A stretch of 64,000 bases of DNA from Aldrovandia affinis (Eukaryota; Chordata; Actinopteri; Notacanthiformes; Halosauridae). The DNA lies in the NCBI GenBank assembly GCA_029706075.1, contig JAINUG010000005.1, positions 7,801,001 to 7,865,000 on the forward strand, written 5' to 3'. The notes beneath the pieces were generated by a model, which saw nothing but the letters and a program-made list of their open reading frames with translations, searched no databases and was not told the origin of the DNA. Of this stretch, positions 38,601 through 49,300 are shown piece after piece. Within the stretch, counting starts at the first letter, position 1. Each line of letters starts with the position of its first letter. The position numbers and the translations under genes were made by a program.

Positions 38601-41600
38601 AATATGTACGTCACACAAAGAATAGCGGCAGTGGTGAGATATAGTCCTAAAATAAGCCAATCACTTCCCAATCTGACACGAATGGCAAATCGATATTTAT
38701 CAGTTGTAAACAATTCTATTGAGGGGGAGAGGAATGTTTCCTCTTATTAAGTTTTTATACCTCTACGACAAGTCATGAAAGAGGAAACAACAAATTGTCT
38801 GACAATTGCCGATTGCTGATTTAGGGCCTTGTAGATGAGGAGTAAGACTTTGAATCCATTCTATATCTTATCGGGAGCCAATGCAGGCTATTGAGGATGG
38901 GGGTTATGTGATGACATAAAGGAGAATGGTTGGGCAGAAGAGTTTTGGATATGCTGCCGTCTGTTGAGTAAACTAGAGTGTATGCCTAACAGGAGGCCTG
39001 GTCTTGACTGTAGGTGCTATATCTTATACTAACATAGGTTATGAGCCTGATGAGTAAGGCTGCTCTGTCTTATAGTATCATAGGTTATGACCCTGACAAG
39101 TGAGGCTGCTCTGCCTTATAGTCTATGAGCCTGACGAGTGAGGCTGCTCTTCTTATAGTATCTTAGTATCGTAGGTTATGAGCCTTAGTGAGCCTGATGA
39201 CCTGACAAGTGAGACTGTTCTATCTTATAGTATCGTAGGTTATGAGCCTGATGAGTGAGGCTGCTCTGTCATATAGTATCGTAGGTTATGAGCCTGATGA
39301 GTGAGGCTGTTCTGTCTTATAGTATTGTAGGTTATGAGCCTGATGAGTGAGGCTACAGCAGTGTAGTCGAGAACACTTTTTTTCTCTGTCATCATTGTGC
39401 ATAGTGTTCAGACAGGTCCAGTCCACCTGTTCATACACAGTGAGTTTTGTCTGTGTGGGATGATTGCTTGTTCCATTACAGGTGCTCTTATCCAGAGTGA
39501 TATCCAGCTGGATATTTATTGAAGCAATTAAGTAGCTTGCTCAAGGGTACAATGGCAGCATCCCACCTGGGAATCATACCTGAACAAACCCAGTTCCCCA
39601 ACCATTATACTACACTGCATTTCAGGAGTTCTACGTGTCTGTTTGCGATGACTCCAGGGTGATCCCAGCCCTGAAAGAGATGGTTCCGGAACTGGAGAAG
39701 ATCGTCAAACAGAAGTATGTGCACAAAAGTGTTTTTTCTGTACCGTGGGGAAAAAGGTTTGCCATATAATACGCAGATGTATTAGTTCCAGGTGCATTAC
39801 TGTGCATAAAGTTCAGTCTTGGAGCACTGAATGTGTTTGGCCATTTTTTCAGATTTTGTAGGGCAGCATGTGTAAATCTCATCTCATCTCATCTCATTGT
39901 CTAAGCCGCTTATTCCTGGTCAGGGTCGCAGGGGGGCTGGAGCCTATCCCAGCATGCATAGGGGCGAGAGGCAGGAATAAACCCTGGACAGGTCGCCAAT
40001 CCATCGCAGGGCACACACACCATTCACTCACACACTCATACCTATGGGCAATTTAGACTCTCCAATTAGGCTAACATGCATGTCTTTGGACTGTGGGAGG
40101 AAACCGGAGTACCCGGAGGAAACCCACGCGGACACGGGGAGAACATGCAAACTCCACACAGAAAGGCCCCCGGCCTGGATTTGAACCCGAGACCTTCTTG
40201 CTGTGAGGCGACAGTGCTATCCACTGCACCACCGTGCCGCCCTCATGTGTAAATGGTTACATTAAATATCGTTCTCTGAAAAATCTGTGTCCTGTATTTC
40301 ACAGAAGTGGAATTGTTATGAATTTATTTGGACACATTCACAATATGGAGCAGTTTAGTTACTGTTTTGTGTAACTTGATTCAGACTTTCTTAAAAACCT
40401 GGTCTGTTCACAATGGAGAGACTGAGACCAATTAAGCTGCTGCTGATGCAAGTGTCTCTGAGACCAGCGAAAACATTGTCTTCTGTGTGTGCAGGCAGGC
40501 ACACGTATGACATTTACATTTTTACATTTTAAGCATTTAGCAGACGCTCTTATCCAGAGCGACTTACACAGTTTACATTTCTTTACATACAATCCATTTA
40601 TACAGCTGGATATTTTACTGAAGCAATTCAGGTTAAGTACCTTGCTTAAGGGTACAACAACAGCAGTGTCCCACCTGGGAATTGAACCTGCAACCTCTGA
40701 GTTACAAGCCCAGCTCCCTAACCATTACACTACACTCCCAGCCCAGTGATTGGCACGACAGAAAACCAATGTCTTATATATGCTCACCACTCATTATAAT
40801 GCAACACAACGGAAACCACAAAGTCAGGTAAACTATACTGAACACTTAGACCCAGCGCTCAAGAGGTCACAGATCACAAGCACAAGTAAAAGGCTTGGTT
40901 AGCATAGGAGGGAATGTGCACAAAGAAGATTAAGGCATTGACAATTCTCAATTAGCACTGTGAAAAGACACTAAGGGCAAGATTACTAAGCATTTGTCGG
41001 AATAAAGTACTCACAAAGCTGCCTTCCACAATTCATCTGTGCTGCTCAAATATCCCTCTTTGAGATATCTGGAGAAAAACATATTTTTATGAGGTGACGT
41101 GTTATGCAATACTAGGTTCCCCAAATCCTAGAGGGCCACAGGGTGTGTTAGTTTTCATTTTCACCTTATAATCAGCAACCAATCTGAACCCAAGAAGCCA
41201 GATGAGGTGAGTTAACTGCGTAATTACTGCGTTAATAGCTTTAAGCGCTGAGTAACAATGGAAACCAGCAGCAGACCCTGCAGTCCTCCAAGACCAGATT
41301 TGGGGAAGCCTTCTATAGATACTGGATGAGGGAAAAGAACTCGGAACTGCAAAAACTCACTATTCCTCATTATAGTGGATCATGGTTGAAATTTTTGATG
41401 CTCTATTGTTCTCAGCACCACATGCCTAATAAGAGTTTTTAATAGTGATATTTAAATATATTATATTTTATATATTTTATAAATATTATATAGCAATATT
41501 TAAACGTATATTTTGCATCTGTGGTTATTTACATAATTGTACTACTGTATATATCGTTCAAATATAGATCTTTATATCCTCATAAAGAGGGCTTTTAACA

Positions 41601-44600
41601 TTGTTTTATTTCTGAAGAATGGTATGGTATTGCAAGCACTGTTTCTGATTGACTTTTTAGCACTGATGATGCAAAAAACTCCCAAAAAAAAGGTAAGATT
41701 AAATTCATTTTTAAAATCACTTACTTAATATATATTTTAGAAATAAAAAATATGGGCCAACGGATAGTTTAGCGGTCTAACGCACCGTATTTTGGCTGGT
41801 CCGATACGGTGTGCGCTGCCTGTCAGGGACGTGGTTCGAAAACCGTTTCTACCAGATTGGCTCTGGTCGTCAGCCCCGATCTGGGGCGGCATTTGGCTGT
41901 CTGCCCCAGGGGGAGGGGGAGGGTGAGCCGGCTCTGGTTCGCTGTGAAGCACGTAAGGGAGTCTCCAGAACGTGGGTCGGCGAATTCCGTCTCTAAGGAA
42001 GCGGAGTTCGCTGCCCTCTGAGAATTAGCTTGCCTCGTAGAGACGAGCGACAGACTCATGTGGGGAGGGTAAATCGAAATAAATAGAGGGTGTAATTGGC
42101 TACCAAATTGGGAGAAAAACTGGAAAAATCTGAAACAATTGTATCAAAAAAATTATATATATATAGTCTGACTCTGGAAGGAAGGGATATCAAAATGATG
42201 GAAATTGCTGCTCTGTGATATTTTGGTTGAGAAGGAATATACTGTAAGTGATTTGGCCAAGTATAATGTATACACCATTAACAATGGTCATCGAGCAATG
42301 CTGGAGTGAAGGGTAGTCAGTGCAAGTTTAAATCCTCACATTAAGAGCCATGGGATCTCCTAGAGGAGGTGTTGCTCTGTGCCAAACATTATCTCGGGAA
42401 TGCATAGCATTCAATTTGAACATTCTTGGAATTGTGCTCCTGCAATCGTATTTCAGATAACCTTGCTTTAATCTAATTTTGAATAAGTAACAATCAGTAG
42501 CAATTTGTTGGCTTGAAATAAAGGAGGCTGAAACCCAGACCTTTAAACCAATGATTACTCTCAACCTGTTTCTGTTTACATTTCCCAATTAATTACTAAA
42601 TCAAGTAATTAATTAGCTTAGTAATTCAATCAATCAAGTAATTCATTAGCTCAGTAATTCAATCAATCAAGTAATTAGTTCCCTGTGGCTTTGCTCTGTA
42701 TTCTCTCTCTCCCCCTTATTGCTGCACTGACGCATCTCTTGTTTTGTCTCAGCACAAAGTCCTGCTGCGACAGTTCACCATGGGTGACGAGAGGCTTCAG
42801 AAACGACAGCCCATCAAGAGCAACGACGAAAGTACGTTTCTGTGAGAGCCACATTCTCCTAGCTTTTGGATGAGACTCCCTGTGACGAAAGTAACCTATA
42901 CACACAACCCTGCTTTCAGTGGACACTTACATTTTAGGCTCTTATCCAGAGCAACTTTTTACATTTTCTTTGCATACAATCCATTTATACAGCTGCATAT
43001 TTGCTAAAGCAATTCAGGTTACGTACCTTGCACAAAGGGGCAGTGCCCCATCTGGGAATTGCACTTACTGAGTGATATTCCTTTGGAGTTCTTTTCTGTA
43101 ACCCTAACTTTTGAGGCTAGTCTGTGATGTGTGTTCAGTCTCCTTACACCTGTGTTTTCGGTACCGCTGGCGTGCTGTTCCACAGTCCTGTTCAAAGTGT
43201 ACTGCATGGACCACACCTACACCACCATTCGGGTGCCAGTAGCAGCTTCAGTGAAGGAGGTAACCAGCGCTGTAGCCGACAAACTGGGGTCAGTGGAGGA
43301 CCTCATCCTGGTCAGCCTCAGTTCAGCCGGAGGTGAGAACAGCTGCAGCTACATGCTAATCAAATAAAGTGGAGGGGGGAGAGAGGGAGAGAAGGAGAGA
43401 GCTGTCATTTTTTCCACTCCAATTGGTTTATTAAGAGACTATTTGCTTTTTTTGGGCCAGAGTTGTTTAAATGACATTATGAGTGGATACTGAGGCATTG
43501 GTCACAGCCCTGAGGAACAGCTGGCTGGGACAATCCCAGCACAATATAGCAAATTTTGCTGCAACTTATAACATTCTGAGCCTTCCTGTTGATGCCCAGT
43601 GTACTGATATTCCATCCACCTCTGCCAAAGTACATTAGTCTCTGTCTAAACAGGCAGCAATTCTCCTCCACGTCCCCTGGACCAGCAGGGTATATTTAGC
43701 CAGGCTTGATCAGAATTGAAGTATGTCTGTTATTTCTGTGATCATAACACCATCACAAACAACTAGTAGTTTGTGTGTTCTTTTTTTATCTTCCTTTGTT
43801 ATTTTTTATGGTTATTATTATGGTTTTGGTTGTTTCAGGTCTTGTTTCAGGCGTGAATGTTCATGTTTGTAGCTCTTTGTTGTGTTAATATGGAAGGACA
43901 TAAGTAAGGGTTTTGTAGATTTATGGCAATATTTTAAAACCTAAACACACCCCTGACAACAACACAACATTAAACACAACGCTCACCATCATTACCACAA
44001 TGATGGTGACAAAGTAATTAAAAAAAGGAGCTGGGTGCTATTTCTCACTGCTATGGCAACAGGAGCCCGAAAAATGGTCTACCGTGCAACCGTATTACTC
44101 ATGTAATCTAAAATTAAAACCGTTTAATCTACTTCTTCGATTAGGGATAAGATAAGGGCGTTGTGTGGGTTATTATTATAGTGCAGGACTGACCTATTTA
44201 TGTATTTATAACATAAAGTATTTACCTTTCTGTTTGGAATGTATCGGTAAAGGCAGCTCAAGTGAAGGATTCACGTTTCTCTGCCAAGCTGGCCGTGTCC
44301 CTTTTGCACTGGCATATTCCAGCCGAGCTGTATTTGACCAGAGTAGCCCCAAGCTGGTGGCCGTGGTTTCCACTTGCTTTTGCACTATATTCTGTTGGCA
44401 TCAGCAACCTGGTTCATACCTAATACAGTACATAATGTCATTGCTATGCATTGTGTGTACCGCAGATTTTTTAATGGATCCAAGCATCTACAAGAAATGA
44501 TTCTTACTTCTGCTGCCGGCCTTTCCGTTTTTGCATTATAAATTGTCGATGCAGACATTCAGCGTTGATGGATGTTGTTAGATTTTTTTTCACACAAAAT

Positions 44601-46143
44601 ACTGGCTAGTCAGTTCTGCCACCCACTGGGCTCAAGTCGAGTGCCTGTTGTTGATGTCGCTCCTAGGTTTAGGATTATAATCGTATCAGTACCAGAAATG
44701 AAATTGGGCCATTTCTGGATCAGATCTTGCCAACCCAGCTCAAAGTTGCACAAGTGCAAAAGTTCTGAAAATTGAGCCAGTGTGGGTCTGGCTCGGCTCG
44801 AATACGCCAGGGCAAAAATAGTATTAGTGTTTACATTGTTGTGCCCACATTACATCACAAGGGGATGTACCATCCTTTTGCAGACAAGGCGGTGCTGAAG
44901 GCCAATGACATTGCGGTCTTCTCCACGCTCAGTATCAACGGACGTCTGTTCGCCTGCCCCAGGGACCAGATGGATTCACTGGTGTGTAAATGCCTCACCG
45001 TGAAATCATATTACTCATCGTGCTCAGCCCAGAGGAAGGACATGGCTCAAACATGCACTCCTTTGAATCATTGCATAATCATTTCCTTCCAGCCATGAAT
45101 GTGTCTAATAGCATTTTGGTTCTATTTTCCCCCATTTAGTTGACATTTTAAGTAATTGTATTGGTTTTGTTCATGTACCCCTTAGGGCTTATTGTAATTG
45201 TCTGTTGAAATTTAGAATAAAAAAATATAAAAAACATTTATGTATTTATCACATGAATATCATATAAAAGTATGCATTCTGGAAATGTTATTTGCACCAT
45301 GAACCAAAATTAACTATTAACTTTCTTTTAGACACCACTGCCAGAGCAGGAAGGGCCATCTCTGGGAACCATGGGTAGTTTTGAGCTGATGAGCTCTAAA
45401 GACCTGGCCTATCAGATGACTGTTTACGACTGGGAACTCTTCAACTGTGTACACGAGGTTGGGCCCAATGCTCGAGCATGCAAAACACTGGGGATAAATT
45501 ATTATTCCAGATTATACCACGGCTTGGTTAAATACTCGATTCTGATTGGTCAAGAGGGGGGTTCCATTATTTTTTGGTATCGGATTTGTTATCCGTGTCT
45601 CAGGATGTAAATTAATTCCCTTGTACCGCCCACCCCCACCACTGAATTTAACATTAGACTCCCGACCATGAAAATACACTTAATTTAATGGAAGTAATCC
45701 AGTTCGCATTCAGCAACACCTTGGCAACATAATTTTTTGGCAGCGGACGTACCTCATGCAATGTTGTTTAATTTTGTGAATAAATGTATTTCTAACATAA
45801 TGCACCAGTTGTGTGTTAATTCCTTTGGCAAGTAGTCGTGGTATAAGCAGGATAATTTACTGCAGACATGTCAGTTGTTGAAAATAGTAGCACTTCAGGG
45901 TGATAAGACCTCAGCACATTTTCCTAACACTGTCATCCCCTGTGTCCCACCTCAGCATGAGCTGATATATCACACGTTTGGACGGCAGAACTTCAGGAAG
46001 ACGACGGCCAACCTTGACCTGTTCCTCAGGAGGTTTAATGAGCTGCAGCTGTGGGTGGTCACAGAGGTGTGTCTGTGCCCCCAGCTCAGCAAACGTGTGC
46101 AGCTGCTTAAGAAGTTCATCAAGATTGCAGCGCAGTGAGTCAC

Positions 46144-46176
<33 letters not shown>

Positions 46177-46273
46177 GCGTAGTGAGTCACATCTACACAT
46201 ACACACACACACACACACACACAGCGCAGTAAGTCACATCTACACATACACACACAGTGCAGTGAGTCACATC

Positions 46274-46305
<32 letters not shown>

Positions 46306-49300
46306 GTGCACAGTGAGTTAAATCTACACACACACACACATACACACACAGCACAGTGAGTCACATCTACACAGACACACAGCGCAGTAAGTCACATCTA
46401 CACAGACACAGACATACAGCGCAGTGAGTCACATCTACATAAACACACACATACACACACAGCTCAGTGAGTCACATCTACAGCTACACACACACACAAA
46501 CACAGCTCATAAAAGAGTAGTCCTCTTGTATTGAGTGTATTTTATTGAGAATTGCCCATGAGTTGCCCTGTAAAAAGCAGAATGAAGGTCATTTGATCTG
46601 GTCCAGTGGGTTTGGAACTGTGAGTTTAATTGAAAAACATTTTGGAAACAGACTAGGGCTACGTTTACACTGTAGGCCTTGATGTACAGTTCCGATTTTT
46701 TGCCTATATCCGATTTCTTTGACCGCCTGTTTACATCTACTTTTAAAAGTGACCTATATCCGATACTTGTGTTTAAATGGTTTACACTTGAAACAACCGG
46801 CATGCATACAAGGGTTTGTTTACTGATACGGAAGTGAACAACAACCACGCCAGCACAGCCATGCTGTATATAGTCGAAATGTAACGAGCACTGGCAAATG
46901 TAAATGGCAATTTAAGTTTTATATTTTGAAACATTATACTTAAAGACGCAGTATGTATGATTTATTTGTTTTATTTATTTAAAAGGGACAGCACATAGTA
47001 ATCAACATATCTGCAAAAAGCGTCAATGGGTACAATGCCAGCGTTAGCTCGATCGCTAGTTTTCATCTAGTCCCTAGATGTCCCTTGGCAGGTGAAAGAT
47101 TGACACAAGACAGTTACAGATTCATACAGTACATTACATTTCAATATAGGAGAGTATAAAAAGAGTGTAGACCAGATAAACAAGAGCAACAAAAAAAAAA
47201 GTTCATAATCAGACATTTTCCTATTTACAACATTACAAGGTTCAATGAGAGTAGCTTTGATTTGCTTTCATCCAAGACTTAAGTTTTTGTGTGAAGGTGT
47301 GCTAAAAATCTGATTTATTTCCACATAAGAATGTGGCCCAAAACGGATCTGAAAATATCTGATTCCATGTGCTTTTTTACATTACATTACATTACAGGCA
47401 TTTGGCAGACGCTCTTATCCAGAGCGACGTACAACAAAGTGTTAACCGTAGTTAAGAACATTTTAGCTGAAAGCCACCCTAGCGGGAAGTACAGTTCCAG
47501 GTGCTAGGAGCAACCACATAGTTAAACTAGGATCCTGTAGGTAAATGTGTAGCCACAATTCAAAGGCAGCAGTAAAACAATCAGAGCGGAAAATATCGGC
47601 GAAATAATGCCTAAACCTAATACAATACATAAACAAGTAGACATGAGTGCAATACTAAACAGCTACGTCCCTAAGTTTACAAAACCAGACTACAGGGAGA
47701 GGTGCACCCTGAAGAGGTGAGTCTTCAGTCGTCGCTTGAAGGTGGCCAGGGTCTCAGCTGTTCTGACTTCCACGGGAAGGTAATTCCGCCATCATGGAGC
47801 CAGAACCGACAGGAGACGTGACTGGGAAGCACAGGTGCGGAGGGGGGGAGGTGCCAGGCGTCCTGAGGTAGCAGAATGGAGTGGTCTGGCAGGTGTGTAG
47901 GGTTTGAAGATCTTGAGGAGGTATGTTGGGGCTGATCCCTTGACTGCCTGGTATGCTAGGACCAATGTTTTGAATTTGATGCGAGCTATAACAGGCAGCC
48001 AGTGGAGGGTAGTGAGCAGGGGGGTGACATGGGAGTGTCTGGGAAGGTTGTAGACCAGATGGGCTGCAGCCTTCTGGATGAGTTGTAGGGGTCTGATGGC
48101 AGATGCCGGAAGGCCAGCCAGAAGCGAGTTGCAGTAGTCCAAGCGGGACAGTACCATTGCTTGGACCAGGAGCTGGGTAGAGTACGTGGTAAGGAAGGGA
48201 CGCCCGGCTTACCGATGCGATGTTCTTTGATAGGGACAGCCTGTTGTCCATCACCACACTGAGATTCTTTGCGCAGGGTGATGATGTCACCAAGGTGTCA
48301 CCTAGAGAAATGGAGAAATCAAGGTGGGGAGAGTTTAGAGCAGGAATGAAGATTAGTTCTGTTTTACCTGGGTTGAGCTTTAGGTGGTGACTGTCCATCC
48401 AGCTCTGAATGTCCCTCAGGCAAGCAGAGATGCGGGTAGAGACCTCAGTGTCTGATGGGGAGAAGGAGAGAAAAAGTTGAGTGTCATCAACATAACATTT
48501 CCTGTTTACACATTCATAATACATATCTGATGTGTGCCACATCTGATAAAAAAATCGGAATTGGGTCACTTTTATCAGATGGTGTAAACGTAGCCTAGGA
48601 GAAGGTTGTTCTTGAATGTGAATCTGATGCATGGTTTTGTTTGTGTGGTTTCAGCTGTAAGGAGAATAGGAACCTGAACTCCTTCTTCGCCATTATCATG
48701 GGCATGGGTAACCCAGCTGTGAGCAGACTGAGTCAGACATGGGAGGTGGGTGTCCCTGATTTCATGTCATTTACCACTGCCATTTACTGGACCACTCTTA
48801 TTTACCACTGGCATTTACCTTTCTACCTCATGCTTGTTGGTAGAAACTTCCCAGCAAGTTTAAGAAGTTCTACGGGGAGTTTGAAAGTTTAATGGTGAGT
48901 TAAAAAGCAGTGGCTTCCGGTTGATCAGTTTTCCATTGTTACATTTCCAATGTTTTACACACACACATTTCCAATGTGTTACACACACACTCACTGATTA
49001 TGCAAGAATGCATTCACAAATGCACGTATAAACACATACACCCACATGTGCTTGCATTCACACACATGCACACATGCATTTAAATGATTGCTGTTTCCTA
49101 TGTACCCAGAAATATAATAAAATATTGATGTATTCTTTCTTTCATTTTGGAGCAGCTCTCTCATTTAGAGTACTGAATATAGAATTTGGGCTGAATAAAC
49201 ACCTTACCTGTTTATTGGCCAAATTCTCTGCATATTAATATATAAAAATTCAAAGAATATTGAATGATTCTAGGTCTGGTTGTTTAGGATCCTATGGGCT

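Noticed and set aside
45911..46364. Overlapping frames rich in CVCVC or THTHT
   Set aside because: These are products of the CA repeat after exon W21.
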